A stretch of 64,000 nucleotides of DNA, taken from the NCBI RefSeq assembly GCF_042646165.1, contig NZ_JBHRTC010000007.1; one strand, 5' to 3'. Origin of the DNA: Microbaculum marinum. Lineage in GTDB: Bacteria > Pseudomonadota > Alphaproteobacteria > Rhizobiales > Tepidamorphaceae. Below the pieces are notes generated by a model. The model had not been told where the DNA came from and ran no database searches. It saw only the letters and a list, made by a program, of their open reading frames with translations. The position numbers and the translations under genes are program-made. Shown here one piece after another: positions 46,251-54,147 of this stretch. Numbering within the stretch: the stretch's first letter is position 1; the number at the start of each line of letters is the position of its first letter.

Positions 46251-46280
46251 GAAAAGCCGCCCGGCTTGAAGCCGGGCGGC
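46251..46280 (-). terminator. Rho-independent terminator downstream of carD
   Basis: GCCGCCCGGC at 46256-46265 and GCCGGGCGGC at 46271-46280 form a perfect 10-bp stem with a 5-base loop. On the minus strand it is followed by TTTTCTGCTTT. It sits between the carD stop and the rpoH start, so it ends carD transcription and implies a separate rpoH promoter at about 46170-46250. Confidence 0.85.
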
Positions 46281-46319
46281 ACGCAGAGCGGGTATGCAAA
46301 TAGTAAAAGTCGCGTGAAC

Positions 46320-46895
46320 TCAGGCCGCTTCTTCGCGGTCATCTTCCTCGGGTTCGGCCGCGACGCCGCGCTTCGGCCCCTTGGCCAGCATGGCTTCGAT
46401 CTCTCGGATCGCCTCGGTTTCGGTGAGGCGCTTCACGGCGGCGATCTCACGCGCCATGCGGTCCAGCGCGGCTTCGTAGAGTTGCCGTTCGCTGTAGGAC
46501 TGCTCGGGCTGCGTGTCGGAGCGGTGCAGGTCGCGCACGACCTCGCCGATCGCGATCAGGTCGCCGGAATTGATCTTGGCTTCGTATTCCTGGGCGCGCC
46601 GGCTCCACATGGTGCGCTTGACCCGGGCGCGGCCCTTCAGGACGTCCAGCGCCTTGCCGACGATATCGTCTTCGGAGAGCTTGCGCATGCCGACGGCCGC
46701 AGCCTTGGCCGTGGGAACCCGAAGCGTCATCTTGTCCTTCTCGAAATTGATCACGAACAGCTCGAGTTTCGCGCCTGCGACTTCCTGTTCCTCGACCGAG
46801 ACGATCTGGCCGACGCCATGCGCCGGGTAGACAATGTACTCGCTCGTCTTGAAGCCTTGGCGCTGTATGGATTTCTTGTTGCTGCGGGTTGTCAT
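46320..46895 (-). CDS. carD: CarD-family RNA polymerase-binding regulator
   Basis: The 191-residue protein has the CarD/TRCF RNA-polymerase-interaction domain at the N-terminus (EYIVYPAHGVGQIVSVEEQE, then LELFVINFEKDKMTLRVP) and a helical DNA-binding C-terminal half (SRRAQEYEAKINSGDLIAIGEVVRDL). The protein stabilises open promoter complexes, notably at rRNA promoters. The tail ends in a very acidic stretch. ATG 46895 gives the normal family start. This arrangement with fdxA is usual in Hyphomicrobiales. Confidence 0.94.
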   Translation of the reverse strand: MTTRSNKKSIQRQGFKTSEYIVYPAHGVGQIVSVEEQEVAGAKLELFVINFEKDKMTLRVPTAKAAAVGMRKLSEDDIVGKALDVLKGRARVKRTMWSRRAQEYEAKINSGDLIAIGEVVRDLHRSDTQPEQSYSERQLYEAALDRMAREIAAVKRLTETEAIREIEAMLAKGPKRGVAAEPEEDDREEAA

Positions 46896-46980
46896 ACTCT
46901 TGTTTCGACTCCTGCCGTCGCGCAGGCCGCGACCGATGCCTCTGTAACATCGTCTGCAGGCGCACACCGTACCCGGGCGC

Positions 46981-47009
46981 GCCATACTGCAGACGCCAAA
47001 CGCTCGCAA
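46981..47009 (-). promoter_or_regulatory. Candidate sigma-70-type promoter of carD
   Basis: On the minus strand TTGCGA (47009-47004) and TATGGC (46986-46981) are separated by exactly 17 bases and point to carD, with about 86 bp to its ATG. Both boxes match the consensus only in part. Confidence 0.4.
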
Positions 47010-47072
47010 ATCCGCGCAAAAAGCGCATCCGGACGACCGTTGAGTCCCGGCGGGAAAGCGTTCCTTGCGCTT

Positions 47073-47097
47073 ATAAAACACGCCCGCAGAGCGGGCG
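47073..47097 (-). terminator. Rho-independent terminator downstream of fdxA
   Basis: CGCCCGC at 47081-47087 and GCGGGCG at 47091-47097 form a 7-bp stem with a 3-base loop. On the minus strand it is followed by TGTTTTATAAG, a typical T-rich tail. Confidence 0.75.
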
Positions 47098-47220
47098 CTT
47101 TCGGGCGAGGGATTTCACAAGCTGTTTGAAATATAGCACAAAATTAGGCGGAATCCAAGTGTTGCGGCGCAGCAGCCGCAGCTCGGCCTCGCTCCAGACC
47201 CCTCCGCAACCGGCGGATCG

Positions 47221-47559
47221 TCAGTCGCCTTCGCCCGGCTCCGGGGAAAACTGCGACTCCAGCTTGTTGGCTACGCCGTCCCATTCCTTGGCGTCCGCCG
47301 GCGGCTCGCGCTTGATGGTGATGTTGGGCCACTTCTCCGCGTATTCGGCGTTCAGCTCGACCCATTTCTCAAGGCCCGGCTCGGTGTCCGCCTTGATGGC
47401 TTCGGCGGGGCACTCGGGCTCGCAGACGCCGCAATCGATACACTCGTCGGGATGAATGACGAGCATGTTGTCGCCTTCATAGAAGCAGTCGACCGGACAC
47501 ACCTCGACGCAATCCATGTACTTGCACCGGATGCAGTTGTCGGTAACGACGTAAGTCAT
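47221..47559 (-). CDS. fdxA: Seven-iron ferredoxin FdxA
   Basis: The 112-residue ferredoxin has the 3Fe-4S/4Fe-4S cysteine pattern of the Azotobacter FdI type: Cys9, Cys12 (replaced-spacing motif), Cys17, Cys21, Cys25 and then Cys40, Cys43, Cys46, Cys50. The C-terminal extension (about 60-112) is typical of this class. It carries electrons in the cytoplasm and is often essential in this bacterial group. Its ATG is preceded by GGAG. Confidence 0.95.
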   Translation of the reverse strand: MTYVVTDNCIRCKYMDCVEVCPVDCFYEGDNMLVIHPDECIDCGVCEPECPAEAIKADTEPGLEKWVELNAEYAEKWPNITIKREPPADAKEWDGVANKLESQFSPEPGEGD

Positions 47560-47862
47560 GTGCTACTCCGCGAGGGGCACCGCCGGACGAGGTGCCAAGA
47601 GCCCTTTGCAGCCATTCGAGTTCGATCCCGTCTGCGATCGGAGGAGGCCGTCCGGCCCTGGAGCCGGTGCAGGGCCTCGGCCAGGACGGACCCGACCCCG
47701 CACCTTCGGGGGTGTCCGCCGTTCGCAAGACCCCCGACCAATCGGGGAACCGGTGCTTTCGGGCCAACTACTGACCCGAACGCACCCCGTCAGAGACGGG
47801 TCCAAACAGCTGCAAAAGGGCTCTAGCCCTTTTGTGATTGGCGTTCAAGACGGGCGCAGGGA
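47560..47862. other. Stem-loop-rich intergenic region upstream of fdxA
   Basis: The 303-bp gap contains several perfect stems. GGCCCTG and CAGGGCC lie inside CCGTCC/GGACGG around 47650-47690. CCCCGA/TCGGGG with loop CCAA is near 47735, and CCCGTC/GACGGG with a 3-base loop is near 47790. The S4-gene terminator is at 47814-47833. The fdxA promoter must be here. The density of stems could reflect a structured small RNA, but no known RNA family (RNase P, SRP, tmRNA) is recognisable and no coding region is convincing. Confidence 0.45.
47814..47833 (-). terminator. Rho-independent terminator downstream of the helicase/S4 operon
   Basis: AAAAGGGC and GCCCTTTT form a perfect 8-bp stem with a TCTA loop, 30 bp after the S4-domain gene. 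The symmetric A/T flanks could terminate in both directions. Confidence 0.75.
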
Positions 47863-48261
47863 TTAGATTTCTCCGTCGTCCGGCATCCGTGGATGTTCTT
47901 TCCACGCGTCCATCTGCCGTCTGTCGCGTTTGGTCGGCCGGCCGGCCCCCCGCGGGCGATGTATCGCCCCGGCGGCGGGCGTTTCCGTCCGTTCGGTCGG
48001 CGGCGACAGGTCGGTGTAGGTCGTCGCTGCCTGGCTGGCCGGACCGCGCCGCTCGGCGATCGCCTCGATGCGCAGGATGCGGACGGTATCACGCACCGCG
48101 ATGGTGACGACGTCGCCATGCCGGACGATCTGGCTAGGCTTGCCGACCTTCGTTCGATTGAGACGGACATGACCGCCCGACACGAGTTCCGCGGCCAGCG
48201 TCCGGGTCTTTGCGACCCGCGCGTGCCAGAGCCACTTGTCGATCCGCTGGCTGTCGCTCAC
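47863..48261 (-). CDS. S4-domain RNA-binding protein, HslR-like
   Basis: The 132-residue protein has an S4 domain at residues 4-62 (QRIDKWLWHARVAKTRTLA, ELVSGGHVRLNRTKVGKPSQ) and a basic, Pro-rich C-terminal tail. In the known homologue Hsp15 it binds stalled 50S subunits carrying a peptidyl-tRNA. Its start overlaps the helicase stop by 4 bp, so the two are coupled. This S4/helicase pair recurs in related bacteria. Confidence 0.9.
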   Translation of the reverse strand: MSDSQRIDKWLWHARVAKTRTLAAELVSGGHVRLNRTKVGKPSQIVRHGDVVTIAVRDTVRILRIEAIAERRGPASQAATTYTDLSPPTERTETPAAGAIHRPRGAGRPTKRDRRQMDAWKEHPRMPDDGEI

Positions 48262-51200
48262 GCGTCGGACCGTCGCTCCCGCTCTGCGAGTTCGTCGCGC
48301 AGTTCCTTGAGGGCGGCAAACGGCGACAGCGGGTCCGGGGCCTTCGGGGGACGTTTGTCGTGCTTCTGGTCGCTGCGACGGTTGTTCGAGCCCCGGCCCT
48401 GGCGCGGGTCTTCCCGGCGGGCCTGCCGCTTGTCGTCGGGACGTCCCTTCCGGCCCTTCCGGCCCTTGTGTTCCTTGCCGCCTTCTCCGCGGTGGCCGCG
48501 ATCGGCCTGATCCCCAGTGCGCGCGGTGCTGGTCTGCGTGGCCGCATCGGCCCGTCGCGCCGGCTTCTGCCGGCGCGGTCCATCGGGACGGCGCCCGGGA
48601 CGCCAGACGACGATCTCCGACGGTTCAGACGCTTGCGCCGGCATTTCCGTCGACCCGGTGTCGACCACCGCGGCTGCCTGGGCGTCCTCGCTCCCGACGG
48701 CCGTGGCGTGAGGATCCGGGGCGGCATCGGTGGTCATCGGAACGTCGGCGACGGACGAATGGTCCTCGGCTGTCGCATCGGGAACGGTGCCGTCATCGGC
48801 CGACGGCGGTTTGCTTTCGGCCGACTGGTCCGAGGCGGCATCCTCGCTAACGCTCGCGGGATCCGCCGCCGGTGCCGCTTGCGGCGTCTCCGGCGAAACT
48901 TGCGGCGGGACCTGATATTCCGGCTCGGCACTGCTGTCCGCCGCGGCGGCATCGGCCGGGGTGTCCGCGTTCCCGCCGGAGGGCGCCTGCGAAGCCGGAT
49001 CCTCCGGCACGGCCGGCGCGCCTGCCGTGGCCGATTGCGGCTCCTCGGCCGGCGTCGGAGCCGGGCGCCGCTCGCTGCGGTACCCAAGAGCCTTGAGGAT
49101 TTCGGCGAAGTCCTCGCCGGCGCAGCCGGCAAGCGAGGTCATCTGTTCACTGACCTGGAAGACGCGTCCATCGACCGCGCCCGGCGGCGGCGTTGCGCCG
49201 CCTTCAGGACGATACGAAAGGGCCGCACGGATCTGATCGGCGATCCGCTCCAGAATATCGATGCGCACCGCGCGCTTGCCGCAGGCGCGGAACCCGAAGG
49301 CCCGGTACAGGCCGTAGGAGGTGCCCGGCGCGACCGCAATCGACATGCGGCCCGATTGCACGAGGCCGGCGATCTCGTCGAGGCCCGGCTGGTGCAGCCC
49401 GCCGTGATGGAGCGCCCAGAGCTGTGCCGCCAGGACGCGGGGAGCGGGTTTCAGCAGCACCGGCAGGTAGATGTGGTGCGCCCCGAACCGGACTCCGTGG
49501 CGACGCAGGATTGCCCTGTCCTCCTGACTCAGTCCCCGCACCTCCTCGGCGACCTTCGGGCGTTCGAGCACGCCGAGCGCCTCGCCGAGCTGGAAGGCGA
49601 TGCCGCGAGTCATGCCGGTGATCGCCTCATCGGCCTCCAGCGCCTTCAGCGGGCCGAGGTGGGTCTCGATCCGGTCGCCTATCCATTTCTGAAGCCGCGC
49701 TTCGGCGTTGTCGCGGGCGGCGCCGGAAAGCTGCTCGTCGGCCAACAGGACGACGCGCGGATTCAGCACCGTCTCGCCCTTCTCGACGCGACCGACGATC
49801 GACCCCCTCCAGGTCACGGTTCCGTCCAGCGACAGGAGGATCACCTCGTCGGCGTCCTTGGCCAGTCGCTCGGCGCGCTTGGTCAGCTCGCCCGAGAGGG
49901 TCCGGCGGGCGGCGGCGGCAATCGCCTTGAGGTGATTGCCGTCGGCCTCGGGGTCCGGCGAGAAGCGCAGACCGTCCAGCCGGCCGACATGGTGGCCTTC
50001 GACCGTAACCTCGCCTCCGGCGTCGATTTCGGCTTCCATAGCGGGATTCTCCCTAAGACTGCGGGCGAGAACGCTGGTGCGGCGGTCGACGAAGCGCTGG
50101 GCCAGACGTTCATGCAGGGCATCGGACAGGCGGTCCTCTACGGCACGCGTCCGCTCTTGCCAATGGTCAGGATCGGCGAGCCAGTCGGGCCGGTTCGCCA
50201 CGAAGGTCCAGGTACGGACGTGGGCAATGCGATTGGACAGGGTGTCGATGTCGCCGTCGTCGCGGTCGCACTGGCCGATCTGGCGGGCGAACCAGTCCTC
50301 GTCGACCGCCCCGCGCCGCATCAACTGGCTGTAGATCGTCGCCACGAGGTCGGCGTGATTGGCCGGGGCGATCTTCCGGTAGTCCGGGACCTGGCAGACA
50401 TCCCACAGGCGCTCGACCGCATCCCGGCCCCTGGCGATATCGGCGATCTCCAGATCCGACGACACCGCCTCCAGCGCCAGCACGTCGTCGCTGGCCGGCG
50501 CCCGGGTCAGCGTGTCCTCGCGCGGCAGCGCGGAAAGGCTCGAATGGAGGGCCGCCAGACTGTCGAACTGCAGAGTGGCATTGCGCCACTGCAGGAGGCG
50601 GACCGGCTCGAAGTCGTGGCTTTCGATGCGCGAGACGAGATCGTCGTCGAGCGGATCGACGCGACCCGTCACGCCGAACGTGCCGTCGCGCATGTGGCGG
50701 CCGGCGCGGCCGGCGACCTGGCCCATTTCCGCGGCATTGAGGTTGCGGAACTGCCAGCCGTCGAACTTGCGACGGGCGGCGAAGGCGACGTGGTCGACGT
50801 CGAGATTGAGCCCCATGCCGATGGCGTCGGTGGCGACCAGGAAATCGACGTCGCCGTTCTGGTAGAGCCCGACCTGGGCGTTGCGCGTGCGGGGACTGAG
50901 CGCGCCGAGCACGACGGCTGCGCCGCCGCGCTGCCGTCGGATCAGTTCGGCGATCGCATAGACGTCTTGCGCCGAGAACGCGACGACCGCGGAGCGGCGC
51001 GGCAGGCGGGTGATCTTCTTCTGGCCGGAATAGGCGAGATGCGACAGGCGCGGCCGGGTCACCACGTTGAGGTTCGGCATCATCCTGGTGAGGATCGGCC
51101 GCATGGTGGCGGCGCCGAGCAGCAGCGTTTCCTCGCGCCCGCGCCGGCGCAGGATCCGGTCGGTGAAGACGTGGCCGCGGTCGAGGTCGGCGGCGAGCTG

Positions 51201-51521
51201 CACCTCGTCGATCGCCACGAAGGCGACGTCGAGATCACGCGGCATCGCCTCGACCGTCGAGACCCAGTAGCGCGGATTGGCAGGCTTGATCTTCTCCTCG
51301 CCGGTGACGAGGGCGACTGCGTCGGCACCGACGCGATCGACGACGCGGTTGTAGACCTCGCGGGCAAGCAGGCGCAGCGGCAGGCCGATGACGCCGGACT
51401 CGTGGCCCAGCATCCGTTCGATCGCCAGATGAGTCTTGCCCGTATTGGTGGGGCCCAGAACCGCGGTAACGCTGCGGCTGCGCGCCGCGGGATGATGGCC
51501 GACGTCCGGCGCGATACTCAT
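48258..51521 (-). CDS. Large SUV3-like DExH helicase with disordered C-terminus
   Basis: The 1087-residue helicase has Walker A GPTNTGKT near residue 25, the DExH-type motif IDEVQ, ATDAIGMGLNLDVDHVAF (motif V) and QVAGRAGRH (motif VI). This is the order of the SUV3/mitochondrial RNA helicase group. The conserved part runs to about residue 800. Residues 815-960 are Ala/Pro/Asp-rich and probably disordered, and the tail is Lys/Arg-rich, with repeated KGRKGRKGR-type sequence. An RNA helicase role is likely from the S4 partner. Its ATG has GGAGG upstream, and an SOS-type box lies 149 bp upstream. Confidence 0.9.
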   Translation of the reverse strand: MSIAPDVGHHPAARSRSVTAVLGPTNTGKTHLAIERMLGHESGVIGLPLRLLAREVYNRVVDRVGADAVALVTGEEKIKPANPRYWVSTVEAMPRDLDVAFVAIDEVQLAADLDRGHVFTDRILRRRGREETLLLGAATMRPILTRMMPNLNVVTRPRLSHLAYSGQKKITRLPRRSAVVAFSAQDVYAIAELIRRQRGGAAVVLGALSPRTRNAQVGLYQNGDVDFLVATDAIGMGLNLDVDHVAFAARRKFDGWQFRNLNAAEMGQVAGRAGRHMRDGTFGVTGRVDPLDDDLVSRIESHDFEPVRLLQWRNATLQFDSLAALHSSLSALPREDTLTRAPASDDVLALEAVSSDLEIADIARGRDAVERLWDVCQVPDYRKIAPANHADLVATIYSQLMRRGAVDEDWFARQIGQCDRDDGDIDTLSNRIAHVRTWTFVANRPDWLADPDHWQERTRAVEDRLSDALHERLAQRFVDRRTSVLARSLRENPAMEAEIDAGGEVTVEGHHVGRLDGLRFSPDPEADGNHLKAIAAAARRTLSGELTKRAERLAKDADEVILLSLDGTVTWRGSIVGRVEKGETVLNPRVVLLADEQLSGAARDNAEARLQKWIGDRIETHLGPLKALEADEAITGMTRGIAFQLGEALGVLERPKVAEEVRGLSQEDRAILRRHGVRFGAHHIYLPVLLKPAPRVLAAQLWALHHGGLHQPGLDEIAGLVQSGRMSIAVAPGTSYGLYRAFGFRACGKRAVRIDILERIADQIRAALSYRPEGGATPPPGAVDGRVFQVSEQMTSLAGCAGEDFAEILKALGYRSERRPAPTPAEEPQSATAGAPAVPEDPASQAPSGGNADTPADAAAADSSAEPEYQVPPQVSPETPQAAPAADPASVSEDAASDQSAESKPPSADDGTVPDATAEDHSSVADVPMTTDAAPDPHATAVGSEDAQAAAVVDTGSTEMPAQASEPSEIVVWRPGRRPDGPRRQKPARRADAATQTSTARTGDQADRGHRGEGGKEHKGRKGRKGRPDDKRQARREDPRQGRGSNNRRSDQKHDKRPPKAPDPLSPFAALKELRDELAERERRSDA

Positions 51522-51995
51522 GTCGCCTCCAAAGGGACGGAAACTTCAGCAAATCCCCGGGGGTAGGGCCGTGTCGCATCTTCGATCCGCCCTGTAAAGG
51601 GCGCAGAACCGGCAGCGAATGGGGGAGTGTTCCATAACGACACAACAGGCGTCCTGACATTAACGTAGAGAACGTGATGAGAACAAACAATGCCCGAATC
51701 GCTGACTCTCCCGACTTCGCGATTCGTTCCCGGCAAAATCTGGTGTAACGGCTTCATGCGCCTACCAAATCTGGATCGGATGCCGTGCCGGAACGGGGGG
51801 GCGGGCCAGCTCTTGTTAACATTGCGGGGAGGCATGTTTCGCGGCCACCGTCACGTCCGCGGCGCCGCAACATCCATGCTTGGATCGGGAGGTGGTCCAA
51901 CCGGACTCACCCGGACCGCGTGCCGCGGCCGGGCTCGACGAGGCCCCAACTGCGGCGGATGCGGGTTTGCGGCAGCGCCGGACGGCGACCCCGTC
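51522..51995. other. Long intergenic region upstream of the helicase gene
   Basis: The 474-bp gap lies between two minus-strand genes and is AT-richer than its surroundings at 51610-51850. It contains the helicase ribosome site, a CGCCCT/AGGGCG stem in the leader near 51590, the SOS-type box at 51670-51684 and a GTTAAC near 51816. The 51850-51995 half shows nothing clear. Open frames here look like chance or antisense frames and none has a ribosome site. Confidence 0.5.
51670..51684 (-). promoter_or_regulatory. Candidate LexA (SOS) box, GTTC-N7-GTTC type
   Basis: On the minus strand GTTC-TCATCAC-GTTC fits the alphaproteobacterial LexA direct-repeat operator, and the 5' flank TTT also fits. 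It lies 149 bp upstream of the helicase ATG in an intergenic region. About two exact GTTC-N7-GTTC matches are expected by chance in 64 kb, so location is the main support. Confidence 0.4.
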
Positions 51996-52886
51996 CTATT
52001 CGGCGAGCGCGGCGGCCTTGACGTTCAGGGCTCCGGTCGCGGTCACTCCGGCCGACTGGATGACGGCGGAGCCGAGCGGCGTCGGGATCGTGACCCGATA
52101 GGGCAGCAGCAGGTCGGAGCCGCTGACGGGCGACAGCAGGACCTCGATGTCGAGCTTCTCGGCCATCTTGACCTCGTCGCGATCGGTGCGATGGCCGGCG
52201 ACGGGACGATAGTGGGCGCCGCAGACGAGAACCTGGCCGCCGGGGACGGCGCTGTCGCTTACCGGCTGGATGCGGCGATAGCGGAGTTCGACGTCGAAGC
52301 GCTCGCGGCCGTTGAAGATCGGCACGGTGCGCTCGCAGGCGTGCTTGTCCATTTCCGCGCCGGAACTCCCACCGGCGACGATCAGGGCGCTGATCGGATC
52401 CAGCGTGCCCCTGGTGTGGGCATCCGTGACCTTCACCCGGTTGGGGTGGTTGAGCCAGTAGGGCGTCGGCTCCGGCGTGATCTTGAGACGCCGCACCCCG
52501 GACGAGCCCATCGTCATCCGCACCGTGGAGGTTTCCTCGCCGTCCGATGCGTTGACGCTGAAGGCGTTGGGCACGATCCTGCCGGAGTAGAGCTCTCCGG
52601 CCGACGAGGCGCTGGCGGTGTATTCGTAAAGCACCCCGGCGATGCCCGTCAGCTTGCCGTAGCCGTCGAGGCGATATCTCCGGCCGTCGAAATTGCCCAT
52701 GAAATTCGCTTCGCCGATCGGGACGCCGGCGAGGCTGACGCGATACTTGGCCTGGAAATTGTAGTCGCCCGCACTGGCAGGCTGCACCGGCAGCACGGGT
52801 GCGGCCAGCACAATACCGGTGACCATCAGGCTGCAGGCCACCTTCCGTATCGGACCGAACACTGACGCAACAGCCTTCATTATCAT
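51996..52886 (-). CDS. DUF3108 family exported protein
   Basis: The 296-residue protein has a signal peptide (VACSLMVTGIVLAAPVLPV, cleavage near ASA|GDYN) and a beta-rich DUF3108 domain: FQAKYRVSLAGVPIGEANF, then YRLDGYGKLTGIAGVLYEYTASA. The family is found in the periplasm of Gram-negative bacteria with unknown function. An ATG two codons downstream (52880) is an equally good start. It is divergent from rpmB across 303 bp. Confidence 0.9.
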   Translation of the reverse strand: MIMKAVASVFGPIRKVACSLMVTGIVLAAPVLPVQPASAGDYNFQAKYRVSLAGVPIGEANFMGNFDGRRYRLDGYGKLTGIAGVLYEYTASASSAGELYSGRIVPNAFSVNASDGEETSTVRMTMGSSGVRRLKITPEPTPYWLNHPNRVKVTDAHTRGTLDPISALIVAGGSSGAEMDKHACERTVPIFNGRERFDVELRYRRIQPVSDSAVPGGQVLVCGAHYRPVAGHRTDRDEVKMAEKLDIEVLLSPVSGSDLLLPYRVTIPTPLGSAVIQSAGVTATGALNVKAAALAE

Positions 52887-53189
52887 CGCCTCATGCCTCA
52901 GCGATCGCCCATTCCGGTCGCTGTCGGGAACGACACGTCCCGTACGCCGGAGCGTTTCAAATTACGGTTAAGGAACGGTTATCCTCGGATTGGGTCAACA
53001 CCGTGACGGGAGGCTGGAACGGGGCCCAGTTCGCGTCGATTTCGACCTTGCGGCGGGCGCAGGCGGCTTGACGCTGTGCGGCATCGTCATTATACGCATG
53101 CCGAACTCCCTAATCGGCAAGGCCAGATCCGGCCGCCGGCTCTTCCGGCGGGCGTTGAGAATTGAGCCGAGAACTTGAGGATATGAGCA
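52887..53189. other. Divergent promoter region between DUF3108 and rpmB genes
   Basis: The 303-bp region contains a strong promoter for rpmB at 53068-53096. A GC-rich stem (GCCGCCGGCTC / CCGGCGGGC, near 53130-53155) lies in the rpmB leader and may be an autoregulatory or structural element. The left half, around 52950-52985, is AT-richer and probably holds the DUF3108 promoter. No gene is visible. Confidence 0.55.
53068..53096 (+). promoter_or_regulatory. Strong sigma-70-type promoter of rpmB
   Basis: TTGACG (53068-53073) and TATACG (53091-53096) are separated by exactly 17 bases and match the consensus well. Transcription would begin near 53103, leaving a leader of about 85 bases before rpmB. 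Confidence 0.75.
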
Positions 53190-53483
53190 ATGGCCCGGCG
53201 TTGTGAACTGACCGGCAAAGCGGTCATGACCGGCAACAATGTGAGCCACGCCAACAACAAGACGCGGCGTCGGTTCCTGCCCAACCTTGTGAACGTGACG
53301 CTGATGAGCGACGCGCTCGGGCGCAGCGTGCGCATGCGCGTTTCGGCCCATGCGCTGCGCAGCGTCGAGCATCGCGGCGGTCTGGACAACTTCCTGGCAA
53401 AGGCCAAGGAAGCCGAACTGTCCGACAAGGCACTCGGCCTGAAGCGCAACATCGCCAAGGTCCGCGCCACCGCCACGTCCTGA
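53190..53483 (+). CDS. rpmB: 50S ribosomal protein L28
   Basis: The 97-residue protein starts MARRCELTGKAVMTGNNVSH, followed by NNKTRRRFLPNLVNV, the usual L28 pattern of this bacterial class, which is longer than the E. coli form. It is part of the large ribosomal subunit. The VUT-family transporter gene follows 61 bp downstream and may be co-transcribed. Confidence 0.97.
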   Translation: MARRCELTGKAVMTGNNVSHANNKTRRRFLPNLVNVTLMSDALGRSVRMRVSAHALRSVEHRGGLDNFLAKAKEAELSDKALGLKRNIAKVRATATS

Positions 53484-53544
53484 GCGTATCGCCCTTCCGG
53501 GCGTTGGCGGGCGCTCCGGCGCATCCCGAGCAGGGGATCCTTTT

Positions 53545-54147
53545 GTGACGGATCCTTCGACGATTGACCGAAGCCGGTATCTCATCCCGGTGGCGGCGAT
53601 GTCCGGTGTGGTCATCGCCTCGAACATACTCGTCCAGCACCCGTTCACGCCGTTCGGCCTCCAGGACTACCTGACCTGGGGCGCCTTTACCTATCCCTTC
53701 GCGTTTCTCGTCACCGACCTGACCAACCGGCGCTTCGGGCCGTCTGCCGCGCGCAAGGTGGTCTATGCGGGGTTTGCCATCGCGGTGCTGCTGTCGATCA
53801 TTCTGGCGACGCCGCGCATCGCGCTGGCGTCGGGCACGGCGTTTCTGACCGCCCAACTCATCGACGTTGCCGTATTCCACCGCCTGCGCCGGCGGTTCTG
53901 GTGGCAGGCGCCGCTTGCCTCCTCGATGATCGGATCGACGGTCGACACGGCGCTGTTCTTCACGCTCGCCTTCGCCGGCAGCGGCGTCGGCGAGGCGACC
54001 TACTGGGGGCTGGTCTTGCCGGTCTGGATCGGCTGGGCGGTGGTCGACTATCTGGTCAAGCTGCTGCACGCCCTCGTCATGCTCGGCCCCTTCCACCTGC
54101 TGCGCGGTGCGACGCAGCCGGAGCCCGAGGAATATCCGGCGCTTTAG
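53545..54147 (+). CDS. VUT family queuosine-precursor transporter (YhhQ-like)
   Basis: The 200-residue protein has about six spans and the VUT family stretch TWGAFTYPFAFLVTDLTNRRFG near residue 45, followed by TAQLIDVAVFHRLRRRFWWQAPLASSMIGSTVDTALFF. The family imports precursors of queuosine such as preQ0 or preQ1. Translation starts at GTG 53545. It is convergent and overlaps the stop of the next gene by 4 bp (54144-54147). Confidence 0.9.
   Translation: MTDPSTIDRSRYLIPVAAMSGVVIASNILVQHPFTPFGLQDYLTWGAFTYPFAFLVTDLTNRRFGPSAARKVVYAGFAIAVLLSIILATPRIALASGTAFLTAQLIDVAVFHRLRRRFWWQAPLASSMIGSTVDTALFFTLAFAGSGVGEATYWGLVLPVWIGWAVVDYLVKLLHALVMLGPFHLLRGATQPEPEEYPAL

Larger units (their letters stand above)
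46896..47220 (-). other. Intergenic region between fdxA and carD with terminator and carD promoter
   Basis: The 325-bp gap holds the fdxA terminator at 47073-47097 and a candidate carD promoter at 46981-47009. The remainder, 46896-46980, would be the untranslated carD leader. Between the terminator and the fdxA stop lies an AT-rich stretch around 47120-47160. I see no small gene. Confidence 0.6.

Noticed and set aside
48210..51566. Open frame of 1118 codons on the plus strand opposite the helicase
   Set aside because: The helicase frame has complete DExH motifs. The plus-strand frame is low-complexity Arg/Gly/Val/Asp sequence with no domain.
51518..51835. Short minus-strand frame upstream of the helicase
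   Set aside because: It runs through the helicase leader without a ribosome site and shows no domain; the helicase has its own strong GGAGG site.
51690..52865. Plus-strand frame starting just after the SOS-type box, as a possible SOS gene
   Set aside because: It lacks a ribosome site and most of it is antisense to the DUF3108 gene, with no recognisable domain.
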